Shown here one piece after another: positions 1 through 7,782 of a DNA stretch of 12,698 nucleotides (the stretch's first letter is position 1; each line of letters begins with the position of its first letter). Source of the DNA: Candidatus Eiseniibacteriota bacterium (GTDB lineage: Bacteria; JAFGKV01); contig JALOPK010000064.1 in NCBI GenBank assembly GCA_025453925.1, positions 1 to 12,698 on the forward strand, in the 5' to 3' direction. A model generated the notes under the pieces. That model saw nothing but the letters and a program-made list of their open reading frames with translations. It made no database searches and had not been told where the DNA came from. Position numbers and translations under genes: made by a program.

Positions 1-925
1 TGCGGACGGGCCGGGCGTCTCTCCCGTGGGTAGGCGGTTCCAGTTGGAGCGTCGAGTGGACGATGCCGAACTGCTCGCGGAGCATAGTCTGGGCGTGATT
101 GAGACAGGTCTGCCAGTGCACTGTCTCGCTGCAATCGGGTTCAAGCCGCAGGTGGGCGCTGAGCGCAGGGATGCCGGATGTGATGGTCCAGATATGCAGG
201 TCATACACCTCGACGACGTGATCCATGCCGACCAGGGCCTGCAGCACGGCGTCGTAGTCGATATCAAGGGGAGTCGCCTGAAGCAGGATCTGGGTGCTCT
301 CCTTCAAGAGCCCGATGCCGCTCCAGAGGATCAGCGCGCCGATGGTCACGCTGGCAACGGCATCGATGGGAACCCAACCGGTGAGCCAGATCACTCCACC
401 CGCGATGATGGTGCCGACTGAGCCCAACGCATCCGCCACCATATGGGCAAAGGCTCCCCTGACATTGATGCTCTCCTTTCGACTGCGGAAGAGCACCGCG
501 GCTGACCAGATGTTCGCGACAAGACCGCCAACGGCGACGGCCAGCATCAACGGCCCCTCAATCTGCGGTCGTGAGGCCAGCCGTTGATAGGCCCTCACGG
601 CGATGAAGCCCACGATGACCACAAGGGTGGCGCCGTTGAGGAATGCTCCCAGCACCTCGGCGCGCAGAAGGCCGAAGGTACGCCTGGGATTGGGAGGCAG
701 GAGGGCAAGTCGCGCCGCCACCAGCGCCACGGCCAGGGCCGCGACGTCGGTCAGCATGTGGCCCGCGTCGGCGAGCAATGCCAGGCTATTGGAGAGGAGG
801 CCGCCGGCGGCTTCCACGACCAGGTAGGCGCTGTTGATGGCCAGCGCCATGCGGAGACGCCGGATGGAGACATGGCGGGTGTCGTGGTGGTGGCCGGGGC
901 AGTCGTGGCAGTGATCGGTGTGCAT
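1..925 (-). CDS. czcD: Cation diffusion facilitator (CDF) metal efflux transporter, CzcD/ZitB type, 3' end outside window
   Basis: This protein would export divalent metal (Zn2+, probably also Co2+ or Cd2+) from the cytoplasm in exchange for protons. I translated it from ATG 925; 308 codons are in the window with no stop, which is close to the usual family length, so only the tail is missing. The N-terminus is His/Cys-rich (MHTDHCHDCPGHHH), a likely metal-binding extension. Hydrophobic helices begin near residue 27. The two CDF signatures are HMLTD (H56, D60) in helix 2 and HMVAD (H161, D165) in helix 5; this two-His/two-Asp set is typical of Zn-type CDFs. The cytoplasmic domain contains LHIWTITSG (about 243-251), then SAHL and HSTLQLE, as in CzcD. 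An AAAGGA motif lies about 5 bases before the ATG. It is divergent from the YHS gene, which suggests a shared metal-handling role. The family call is firm; the exact metal is not. Confidence 0.93.
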   Translation of the reverse strand, partial: MHTDHCHDCPGHHHDTRHVSIRRLRMALAINSAYLVVEAAGGLLSNSLALLADAGHMLTDVAALAVALVAARLALLPPNPRRTFGLLRAEVLGAFLNGATLVVIVGFIAVRAYQRLASRPQIEGPLMLAVAVGGLVANIWSAAVLFRSRKESINVRGAFAHMVADALGSVGTIIAGGVIWLTGWVPIDAVASVTIGALILWSGIGLLKESTQILLQATPLDIDYDAVLQALVGMDHVVEVYDLHIWTITSGIPALSAHLRLEPDCSETVHWQTCLNHAQTMLREQFGIVHSTLQLEPPTHGRDARPVR

Positions 926-1094
926 GCTGGTCCTTTACGGCGGCGATAAGCCGCGGTCTCCACTGGTGTCCTGAGTGAGTTAGCAACTACCCTGCCGCCC
1001 CGCGTCAACCCTCTCGAGACCGCACACCTCCTGTAGACGGCCGGCTCTGCGGCCCGGAAACCGGCAGCCGCGGTAAGGGTGTCTCGATCGATCC

Positions 1095-1108
1095 GGCACG
1101 CTGCTTGC
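1095..1108 (+). promoter_or_regulatory. Candidate sigma-54 (RpoN) -24/-12 promoter for the triple-YHS gene
   Basis: The sequence CCGGCACGCTGCTTGCA matches the RpoN consensus (TGGCACG-N4-TTGCA) at all but one position. GG at 1095-1096 and GC at 1107-1108 are separated by exactly 10 bases. Transcription would start near 1120 and leave a leader of about 119 nt before the ATG at 1239. The rest of the 313-bp divergent interval (926-1238) holds no gene I can support. Upstream of the element is GC-rich, partly self-complementary DNA (about 1038-1075) where an activator could bind, but I recognise no specific site. This is a motif match only, without experimental support. Confidence 0.5.
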
Positions 1109-1238
1109 AGATCCGTACACAGAGTCACCAGACATGATGATCTTGAGCCGCACAGCCGCCCACCGTACGCACTGCGTGATCTCCACGGAGTCCGCTCGTG
1201 GCACCTTTGCAGCTCATGCCCACACGAAAGGATCCACC

Positions 1239-1904
1239 ATGGTGCGACTGACCGTGATTTCGCTCGTCCTAATGGCCGCAATTGGCATAGTCGAAAGCAG
1301 CCATGCCGAGGGCACACCGCAGACCTTGTGCCCGGTCATGGGCAACCCAATCAACAAGGATATCTTCGTTGACCACGACGGACAGAGAGTCTACCTCTGC
1401 TGCAATGGGTGCGTCGGCGAGTTCAAGAAGAGCCCCGGGAAGTACCTCTCGAAAATGGCGGCCGATGGCATCATGGTCGAGAAGTCCCCCGTGGCCCAGA
1501 CCATGTGCCCCGTGATGAACCAGCCCATCAACAGGGAGATCTTCGCCGACCACGACGGCCAGCGGGTCTACTTCTGCTGCAACGGGTGCGTCGGTGAGTT
1601 CAAGAAGGACCCGTCCGCCTACCTGAAGAAGATGACGGACGCCGGCGTCACGCCGGAAGTTGCCCCGGTCGCGCAGACGGTGTGCCCGGTGAGCGGCGAT
1701 CCGATCAACACCGCGTGTTTCATGGACCATGAAGGCCGTCGCGTCTACTTCTGCGGCGACGACTGCAAGGCGGCGTTCTCGAAGAGCCCCGGGAAGTACG
1801 TGGAGAATCTGGTGGGATCTGCGGTTGCCCCTGCGGGAAGTGACTGTGCGAAACCGGCCCGAGGCGGGTGTCCGCGTATGGGAGGATGCGGCGCTAAGAC
1901 GTAG
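1239..1904 (+). CDS. Secreted protein with three tandem YHS/TRASH-like metal-binding repeats
   Basis: This 221-residue protein has a signal peptide (residues 1-23, hydrophobic VISLVLMAAIGIV, likely cleavage after SHA), so it probably acts in the periplasm. Three repeats follow, at about 28-72, 87-131 and 146-190. Each has a CPV-x(4)-PIN opening, a D-x-x-G-x-x-VY segment, a cysteine knuckle and a closing P-x-x-Y. The knuckles are C54/C55/C58, C113/C114/C117, and C172/C176 in repeat 3, which has CGDDC in place of CCNGC. Opening cysteines are C31, C90 and C149. A Gly/Cys-rich tail adds C203, C211 and C217. YHS/TRASH domains bind or sense copper and other heavy metals, so a metal-sequestering or metallochaperone role is likely but inferred. 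An upstream in-frame ATG (1134) exists; I chose ATG 1239 because of its AAAGGA motif and because it places the signal peptide at the N-terminus. Confidence 0.85.
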   Translation: MVRLTVISLVLMAAIGIVESSHAEGTPQTLCPVMGNPINKDIFVDHDGQRVYLCCNGCVGEFKKSPGKYLSKMAADGIMVEKSPVAQTMCPVMNQPINREIFADHDGQRVYFCCNGCVGEFKKDPSAYLKKMTDAGVTPEVAPVAQTVCPVSGDPINTACFMDHEGRRVYFCGDDCKAAFSKSPGKYVENLVGSAVAPAGSDCAKPARGGCPRMGGCGAKT

Positions 1905-1919
1905 TATCCTCATGGGATG

Positions 1920-1947
1920 TGGGCCCGCCCCTATCGTGGCGGGCCCA
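1920..1947. terminator. Perfect 10-bp inverted repeat hairpin between convergent genes
   Basis: Arms TGGGCCCGCC (1920-1929) and GGCGGGCCCA (1938-1947) are exactly complementary around an 8-nt loop. The hairpin begins 15 bp after the stop of the YHS gene and faces the convergent remnant ending at 2013, so it may stop transcription from both sides. The downstream tail on the plus strand is only weakly T-rich (TACTTACTC), so intrinsic termination is likely but not certain. Confidence 0.65.
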
Positions 1948-2012
1948 TACTTACTCAAGTAGGGCGCAACCCGCCGTATCTGCGCGAAGCATACAGCGGG
2001 GATTCCTGGGAT

Positions 2013-2462
2013 TCACTCCCCTTCCTTCTTTGGTGCGGCCTCCCCCTCAGTGTCCTTCCAGGGTTGACCCGCCCGCACTGCGTGCTTTCCCTCGAGTGTG
2101 TATGCCACGCGCTCGTCGGTATCGACAGTCCAGGCGGACACGACAACCCGCCCCGGCCGGCTATGCGGAAGCCGCGCCGTGCCGGTGAAGGCGCATGGAA
2201 AGCCATCGGGCTTGCCCAGCATGCTCGCGATGTCGCGCCTGCCCGGCTGGATCCCGGACAGAGCAAAGGGATGATCGTCGCCGCCTGAATCCCTCCAGAC
2301 CAGAATAACGTTGGTGGCGGGCCTTTTCTGCGGGGCCAAGTATGCCCAGCCCGAGAATTCGACGACGTCAGGTTTGATGCGCCGGCACCTCTCCAGATCG
2401 CCACAGCCAATGCCACATCGAATCAACGGTGCCGTCTCTCTGGAGAAACAGGACCCCTGTAA
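2013..2462 (-). pseudogene. Orphan C-terminal domain fragment, paralogous to the end of the neighbouring membrane protein
   Basis: This reading frame is open from just after a stop codon at 2463-2465 to a stop at 2013-2015. It carries a domain clearly related to residues about 496-610 of the gene at 2604-4436. Shared landmarks in the same order are a Cys followed 10 residues later by FSGWA; P-x-TNV-[IV]-LV; HPFA versus SAPFA; a P/R-rich segment with D-[IV]-A; and V-[EV]-VSAWT-[IV]-D-x-D. No membrane segments or credible N-terminal half precede it. The first usable start would be a TTG at 2426, and the frame immediately upstream is closed. It looks like the tail of a former tandem duplicate that lost its body. 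A small free-standing domain protein cannot be excluded. The 140 bp between it and the next gene hold nothing I recognise. Confidence 0.6.
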
Positions 2463-2603
2463 TCAGACCTGCGTGGAGGACTGCCGCCGCGGCGGACCGC
2501 GCCGATCGATGGGGGAAAGCAGCGGCCCGATGATGGCCGGCAGGCCGCAGAACACCACATCCGTGCGGCCCGTTCGGTTTGGCCAGATGCATCCCTCGCC
2601 CCT

Positions 2604-4436
2604 TCACCACACGCCGAGGTGCAGCACGACCTTGGGGCACGATAGCTGGTGCGCCTCGGCCGAGTCCTCATCGATGGTCCAGGCACTGACCTCCAGCTTC
2701 CCGAGAGGGAGCGCGGCAGCGCCCACGTGACTGGCGAACCCGCACCGCGTAGCACCGGTGTCGCCGAGGAATGCAGCAACGTCCGGTCGGGGCTGCATGA
2801 CCCTGCGGATGGCAAAAGGTGCGGAATGGCCACGCCAATCGGTGTACACCAGGACCACGTTGGTGCCCGGCTGGCCGCGGCGGGGATCCCGCGCCCACCC
2901 GGAGAACAGGAGATCCCCACTCTCGGCCACTCGGCAGACATCGAGGGTACCCCAGGCCGCTTCGCCCTCGTCATGTGGGCCACGCCCCTCCCAGAAACGG
3001 CCCGGGGCCGGCAGCGGCGTGTCGAGAAGCCCCATGGCTGCCAGCTCAACGGCTCGAACCTTGAGGAATTCCACGTTCGGGTAGAGCAGAACGAGACGAC
3101 CCTCATCGTGAAACACCTTATGCAGCGAGAGCCCCAGCCTCCCTTCCTGCAGGCGTGTGCTGAAGCCCGTGACGGCTCGCTGGGAGACTACCAGTGCATT
3201 GCCGTGAAAGAACGCCAGAGCTCCCACGAACCCGACCAACCATGCGAAGGTCAGAACACTCAAGATCCGTTGACGAGGCGACGCATACCCAACGGTAGCC
3301 GGAGTCAGGCCGATGATCGCGATCAACAGATAGATGGAGAATGTCGTGTAGCGGCTATCTGCAGCCTGCTCCAGCCCGAAACCCATACGGCCCAAGGTGG
3401 TGGTGACGCCGCTGACCAGACCGTACAACCCTAGTACGATCCACGGATAGGCTGCGCCCAAGGGCGCCATGGATCGTCTTGCCACGGCACGGCCGACCCC
3501 CGCCAGGTAGAGACTTATCGCTGCCCCACCCACGACCATGCGGGTATCCTGGCTGAATGTGCTCGACTCCGGCACCAGCGGACTGCCGGCCCATGCGAGC
3601 AAGTACCGAAGCGCTTCCACGGGTTGTGAGAACACCAGGCTCATGGGCGGCTTGCCCGGCGGCTGGTGGTAGTCGTGGAAGTACAGGAAAATCGTGGCGG
3701 CAGCGCTGAGACCATACCAGAGGCGAGCGAACCACCGATGGCTCCGGCCGGATGTCACTCGCCCGTGATGGAGGCCCAAGAACTCAAGGGGAAGGAGAAG
3801 TATCCACAGGATCATCCCATTGGCATAGGAGAACGTCGCCACGAAGGCGAGTGCGCTGCCAAGTACCGAGCGGCCCCACAGGGGAAGCGATGACGAGGCC
3901 ACCAGGAGCCCCGTGGTGAGCATGAGCGGCGGGATGAACACCACGAGCTGGATGCCCCACAGCCAGTTGCTCCACTGAACCGGCGAGAATAGCACCACGT
4001 TGAGAAGGACGTATGTCCCAAAATGCCACCACCGCCCGCACGGCAGCCTGCGAAGCAGGAGGAACAGGTTCAGAGAAGTGAGACCCGCAACCACCATCGT
4101 GAGCACCATCTCCCACCGCACGTCCCATCCGCTCAGGAGGCCCATCCCCAGGAAGATCAGGCGGGGAAACAGCTTTCTGCTCTCATTATGCTGCGCAATG
4201 AGGTTCTTGAATGAGAGCTGGCCATCGTGATGCTGGATGAACACGTGAGAGATGTCCCACTGATCCATGTGGGGGACGTTGACCCAATGGGTCACCACGG
4301 TCCATGCGAGGTATGCCGCAGGAAACGCCGACGCGAGCAGTAGCAACGCAACAGGGGCGATTCGACCTGTGCGCGCCCGGGTGCGACGCGACACTGCGAC
4401 CAGGGATATGGCGGTCCTTCGTGCGTCCACGATCAT
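2604..4436 (-). CDS. Large polytopic membrane protein, possible GT-C-like glycosyltransferase, with C-terminal soluble domain
   Basis: This 610-residue protein has a first helix at about 27-50, then a polar loop with MDQWD (57-61) and QHNESRKLFPR (82-92). About ten or more further hydrophobic segments run to about residue 430, and a soluble mixed domain (about 496-610) with an SGWA...SAWTID pattern ends it. Acidic residues in the loop after the first helix, before many membrane spans, are the layout of GT-C glycosyltransferases, which take sugars from polyprenyl-phosphate donors. I recognise the pattern as that of a recurrent uncharacterised bacterial membrane family, but no named function follows. 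Its neighbour 60 bp upstream is a GT2 enzyme that could make such a donor; the two are probably co-transcribed. ATG 4436 is preferred over TTG 4442 because an AGG lies 8 bases before it. The gene is real; the function is inferred. Confidence 0.8.
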   Translation of the reverse strand: MIVDARRTAISLVAVSRRTRARTGRIAPVALLLLASAFPAAYLAWTVVTHWVNVPHMDQWDISHVFIQHHDGQLSFKNLIAQHNESRKLFPRLIFLGMGLLSGWDVRWEMVLTMVVAGLTSLNLFLLLRRLPCGRWWHFGTYVLLNVVLFSPVQWSNWLWGIQLVVFIPPLMLTTGLLVASSSLPLWGRSVLGSALAFVATFSYANGMILWILLLPLEFLGLHHGRVTSGRSHRWFARLWYGLSAAATIFLYFHDYHQPPGKPPMSLVFSQPVEALRYLLAWAGSPLVPESSTFSQDTRMVVGGAAISLYLAGVGRAVARRSMAPLGAAYPWIVLGLYGLVSGVTTTLGRMGFGLEQAADSRYTTFSIYLLIAIIGLTPATVGYASPRQRILSVLTFAWLVGFVGALAFFHGNALVVSQRAVTGFSTRLQEGRLGLSLHKVFHDEGRLVLLYPNVEFLKVRAVELAAMGLLDTPLPAPGRFWEGRGPHDEGEAAWGTLDVCRVAESGDLLFSGWARDPRRGQPGTNVVLVYTDWRGHSAPFAIRRVMQPRPDVAAFLGDTGATRCGFASHVGAAALPLGKLEVSAWTIDEDSAEAHQLSCPKVVLHLGVW

Positions 4437-4496
4437 GGCCAATGCCTGACAAGACGCCCTGACGCGCGCGACACGGCGATTCCGGTCGGGTCGAGT

Positions 4497-5420
4497 CTAG
4501 TGGTCGTCCATGGTCGCCCGGGATGCGGCGATCTGGCGGGAGAGGCTCGCCACCAGGAACAGCACCAGACAGATGGTGAGGAGCTGGAGTGCCAGCATGG
4601 CGGCGCCGAAGGCGATGGTCGTCGCCCAGTTGGGGAAGGCATAGACAGGCATGAACAGGCGCAAGAATGATGAGATCAGCATCAGGAGGATGCCAAGGGT
4701 AGCGGGCACCAGAGAGAATGCCGCCACACGGAGAGCGATGGTGTTGAGATATGGCAGGCTCGACCTGAGGGCGTGGTCGAAGAGGCCCTGCACGCCGACT
4801 CGCGATCGACCCTGGTAGCGGTGGAGCCTGGAAACTGGCACCCGAACGAGGGTGCCGACCTTGGGCAATGCGAGGCTGTATGTGACGTGAAACAGAGGTG
4901 ACCGGCTGATCTGGTCAGCCACCGGCTGCCCGTAGGCGGCAAAGTTTCCGAAGTCGGGCGTCACCCGCGTCAGCAGCCTGAACAACCTCTTGTACAAGGC
5001 ATACGCGCACCGGAACGCGAAGCCTTCCGGGCGTTTGCCGATCCGCTGCGCCACCGCGATGGTGCCGGGTGAAACCCGAGCCAAGAGCAACGGGATCGCG
5101 TGTACATCGTCCTGTCCGTCCGAGTCCATGGTGACGACGCAGTCGGCGCGGAGTCGCCGCGCCTGGTGACGGATGCCGTAGACGATCGCCTCCTGCGATC
5201 CCATGTTGTAGGGGGTATCGAGCACGACGGCGTCATGCCTGCGGGCCACGTCCTCGACTGCGTGATCAGGCCGCCCGAGGTCATTGACGATCAGCGTGGC
5301 CGTGACATACCGCCCCATGAGGACGTGGGCGAGGCCGGGCAGAAGCCTCGACAGGGCATCGGCCTCTCCGTAACTGGGCATCACGATAGTCAATCGGGTG
5401 ATGGCACTCTCGTCCTGCAT
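4497..5420 (-). CDS. Family 2 glycosyltransferase, polyprenyl-phosphate (DPM1/GtrB-like) type with C-terminal membrane helices
   Basis: This 307-residue protein would transfer a sugar from a nucleotide donor to polyprenyl phosphate on the inner face of the membrane. The GT-A fold begins with LTIVMPSYGEAD (about 10-21), followed by IVNDLG (44-49), LDTPYNMGSQEAIVYGI (67-83) and the metal/nucleotide-binding region VVTMDSDGQDD (95-105). AQRIGKRPEGF...YKRLFRLLT (124-151) and DFGNFAAYG (156-164) follow the pattern of dolichol-phosphate-mannose synthase-like enzymes. Two strongly hydrophobic helices fill about 235-295. The frame stays open upstream to 5717, but conservation begins at ATG 5420, which has GGGAGA about 6 bases before it. 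An AT-rich palindrome overlaps the likely promoter. The family is certain; the transferred sugar cannot be read from the sequence. Confidence 0.9.
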   Translation of the reverse strand: MQDESAITRLTIVMPSYGEADALSRLLPGLAHVLMGRYVTATLIVNDLGRPDHAVEDVARRHDAVVLDTPYNMGSQEAIVYGIRHQARRLRADCVVTMDSDGQDDVHAIPLLLARVSPGTIAVAQRIGKRPEGFAFRCAYALYKRLFRLLTRVTPDFGNFAAYGQPVADQISRSPLFHVTYSLALPKVGTLVRVPVSRLHRYQGRSRVGVQGLFDHALRSSLPYLNTIALRVAAFSLVPATLGILLMLISSFLRLFMPVYAFPNWATTIAFGAAMLALQLLTICLVLFLVASLSRQIAASRATMDDH

Positions 5421-5454
5421 GACCCGTCTCCCTCGAAGGCCCCATGGGCAGTAC

Positions 5455-5488
5455 TGATCCACTATTCTAATGTTAGAATAGTGAATCA
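5455..5488 (-). promoter_or_regulatory. 34-bp AT-rich palindrome filling the spacer of a candidate minus-strand promoter (likely operator)
   Basis: CACTATTCTAA (5460-5470) and TTAGAATAGTG (5473-5483) are perfect inverted arms around a TG. With one mismatch the symmetry extends to TGAT (5455-5458) and ATCA (5485-5488). On the minus strand TTGATT (5484-5489) could be a -35 element and AATAGT (5461-5466) a -10 element with a 17-bp spacer, starting transcription near 5454 and reading into the glycosyltransferase gene. A repressor dimer bound here would block that promoter. The AT-rich content stands out against the GC-rich surroundings. I cannot name the regulator, and no regulator gene is in the window. 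Confidence 0.55.
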
Positions 5489-6021
5489 ACCAGACAACCA
5501 TGTGCTCTGGAGTGTTCTCGCATCGGCGAGTTATGCGCGACACGGGCATGGCGCAAGTCTGCGGGCGTCTCTCCGGATCGATGCGGAGGCCCCGCAGGGG
5601 CGGCCCGTCGCCGACCTCGCGGCGGGAGCCCCCGGCGACTGCGGCCATGGCCTCCAGGCGCCACGCCGTGGCATACGCCGGAGACGTCTTCCCGGTCGTC
5701 CCCGCGACGCCTCTCATCGCCCGAGCCCTTCCACTGCCACTCCCACGAGACGTGTCCCCGACCGGATCGGCCGGCCGTCACCGCTGACTCCGACCGAGCG
5801 CCGGGCCACTCTGAGGGATTCCGGGCTGCGAATGACTCGCCCTGGGTCGCGGTTCCGTGCTGCTCCCTCTGTCAGCCCCCGCGCTCCGGCCGGCGAGGTC
5901 ATGGGTTCACGCCTGCGTCGCAGGGCCCACGTCGCAGGGAGCTTGTCCCGGGGGGAATCAACGCCATTTTCCCCTGCTGGCGTCTCACCTACGTTAATCG
6001 AATACCTGTGGGAGGTTGTCA
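5489..6021. other. Intergenic region, about 530 bp, no supportable gene
   Basis: Frames are open on both strands but encode Arg/Pro/Gly-rich sequence with no family resemblance, and none shows a convincing ribosome-binding site. This is what random GC-rich DNA gives. The one structure I see is a 6-bp inverted repeat, ACGCCA (5961-5966) and TGGCGT (5978-5983), about 40 bp before the next gene. It could be a small operator or part of the 5' leader of that gene. I find no clear sigma-70 promoter. Confidence 0.5.
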
Positions 6022-7752
6022 GTGTCCCGGCGGCCGGTGATCATCGGAGTTCTTCTTACCCTGCTGATGCTCGGGCGCGGCTGGCACAGTCTGACTCAGA
6101 AGTCGGCAACGTTCGATGAATGGGGCCACCTGGAAAGCGGGCTGGCCGTCTGCGCCCGGGATTCCGGCGTGTTTCCGTTCGCACTCACCAACCTCATCAA
6201 CCCGCCGCTGGCCCGCATCCTCGCGGCGTCTGCAGTCGGCCATCGCGAGTGGAGAGCGGCGTCCCTTCCGCCACCCGAAGCGCCGCGATGCCGAGCGGAA
6301 CGGAAGTGGCGGGAGCGGCTGGGAGCATTCCCCTTCCGCTACGATGTCGATTCCGTGGCGCTGGTGCATCGCGCCCGGCTTCCCGTGCTCGTCTTCTCTC
6401 TGCTCGGCATTCCACTCCTCATGGCCCTGGCCCGCGAAACGGGCCATCCGAGGGCCGCGCCGTGGGCTGCCATGGTCTATGCGCTGTGCCCCAACGTCAT
6501 GGCCCACGCGCGACTCATCACCCCCGACCTGCCGGTCTCGGTGCTGTGCCTGGCCACGATGCTCGCCTGGCTGCGGCTGCAGCGACGGCCCTCGCCGAGC
6601 CGGGTGCTCGTTGCCGGCGCGATCCTCGGAATGGCGCTGGCAACGAAGTACTCCGCTGGGCTGCTTCTTCCGGTGCTCGTGTTCGCGCCGCTGCTTGCCC
6701 TCTGCGAGAACCGTTTCCGGGCACTGATCTGCTCCACCCTGGCCGGGCTTCTCGCGGCGGGCCTCCTCATCGGTCTCTACTCGCTGACCGCCGTACCGTT
6801 CGTCACGCCGTCCGCCGTGGCGGTCGCCGAACACGGCGAAGAGATCGCCCGCTTCTTACCCCTCATGAAGACCTGGGTAGGCCGGCACCTGGCGATGCCG
6901 GTGGTGCTCTACCGCTACGGCGCCGTCGTGGCGGGCCGCGCCGTGATGAAGAGCTTCCTCATGGAGCATCACCGGTTCGGGGGGTGGCTAAGCTACTTCC
7001 CCATCGCCATGGCGGTGAAGACGCCGCTGGCCCAACTCGTGGCGCTCTCACTGGGAGCCGGATGGGCCTGCAGGAGAAGGGCATGGAACCCCTCGCTGGT
7101 CTGGGTGGCGGCCTTCCCCGCCGCCTATCTGGCCGTCACGCTTGCGAAGGGCATCCAGGTCGGGCTCCGCCACGTGCTGCCGGTATATCCGTTTATGGCG
7201 CTGGCCGCGGGCATGCTCTTGGCCGCCTGGTGGCGGGCGGGAGGTGGAAGGCGATGGGTCTCGGCGGCGCTGACTCTGGGCATGCTCGGGGAAGGCCTCT
7301 CTGTCCACCCCCACTACCTGGCGTTTTTCAACCTTGGCACGGGCGGTCCCGACCGAGGGTATCGCTACCTCGTGGACTGCAATCTGGATTGGGGCCAGGA
7401 TCTCCCTGCGCTGGCAGAGTTCCAGAGGCGCGAGCGCACGGGGACGCTCACCTTGTCATACTTCGGGAATGATCTACCGGAACGGTACGGCGTGGACTAC
7501 CAGGTTCTCTGCGCCCCGCACGGTGCTGCACCGCCGCCTCAGGGCGTCTACGCCATCAGCGCGACCCAGCTCCAGGGGCTCTACCAGTTCCCGGCTCGCC
7601 TCGACGGCATGGCCTGGTTCAGGCAGCGTGCGCCCACCCGTCTTGTGGGGCACTCCATTCTGGTGTATGACCTGCGCCTGGAAGGGGGCGTATCCAGTGA
7701 GACGGATGACTTGACTGCGGAAGACGCGCTCCTTAAGAATGGCTCTCGATAG
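6022..7752 (+). CDS. PMT/ArnT-like GT-C membrane glycosyltransferase (family 39-like)
   Basis: This 576-residue multi-spanning membrane protein would transfer a sugar from a polyprenyl-phosphate donor on the outer face of the membrane. After helix 1 (about 5-18) comes TFDEWGHLESG, whose acidic pair (D32, E33) sits where the GT-C catalytic acid lies, then NPPLARILAA. Later landmarks of the PMT family are HARLITPDLP, ALATKYSAGL, GLRHVLPVYPFMALAAG and, near the C-terminus, DCNLDWGQDLPAL. The C-terminal about 130 residues are soluble. GTG 6022 is preferred over TTG 6016 because GGAGG at 6011-6015 lies 6 bases from it and directly abuts the TTG. It ends 30 bp before the first Nqr-operon gene on the same strand, so it may share a transcript with the operon, though no functional link is obvious. 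The acceptor is unknown. Confidence 0.85.
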   Translation: MSRRPVIIGVLLTLLMLGRGWHSLTQKSATFDEWGHLESGLAVCARDSGVFPFALTNLINPPLARILAASAVGHREWRAASLPPPEAPRCRAERKWRERLGAFPFRYDVDSVALVHRARLPVLVFSLLGIPLLMALARETGHPRAAPWAAMVYALCPNVMAHARLITPDLPVSVLCLATMLAWLRLQRRPSPSRVLVAGAILGMALATKYSAGLLLPVLVFAPLLALCENRFRALICSTLAGLLAAGLLIGLYSLTAVPFVTPSAVAVAEHGEEIARFLPLMKTWVGRHLAMPVVLYRYGAVVAGRAVMKSFLMEHHRFGGWLSYFPIAMAVKTPLAQLVALSLGAGWACRRRAWNPSLVWVAAFPAAYLAVTLAKGIQVGLRHVLPVYPFMALAAGMLLAAWWRAGGGRRWVSAALTLGMLGEGLSVHPHYLAFFNLGTGGPDRGYRYLVDCNLDWGQDLPALAEFQRRERTGTLTLSYFGNDLPERYGVDYQVLCAPHGAAPPPQGVYAISATQLQGLYQFPARLDGMAWFRQRAPTRLVGHSILVYDLRLEGGVSSETDDLTAEDALLKNGSR

Positions 7753-7782
7753 GTGATGTTGTCCCCTCGCCGGGAGTCCTCC

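Noticed and set aside
584-949. Plus-strand open frames across 26-949
   Set aside because: They are antisense to the CDF transporter, whose minus-strand translation carries the full set of family motifs.
1199-1211. TGGCACCTTTGCA, a second sigma-54-like sequence before the YHS gene
   Set aside because: GG and GC are only 7 bases apart instead of 10, which does not support RpoN binding.
2311-2730. Plus-strand open frame of 139 codons over the remnant and gene end
   Set aside because: It has no recognisable content and runs antisense to the domain fragment and to the end of the membrane protein gene.
5421-5717. N-terminal extension of the GT2 protein by about 99 residues
   Set aside because: The frame is open, but the translation crosses the palindrome and candidate promoter, has no conserved pattern, and the GT2 fold starts right after ATG 5420 with its good ribosome-binding site.
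5100-6119. Long plus-strand open frame of 339 codons
   Set aside because: Its first part is antisense to the glycosyltransferase gene and the rest is Arg/Pro-rich with no family features. GC-rich DNA often leaves such frames open.
6120-7472. Second long plus-strand open frame of 450 codons inside the PMT-like gene
   Set aside because: It is a shifted frame of a convincingly coding gene, rich in Arg, Gly and Pro with no membrane or domain pattern.
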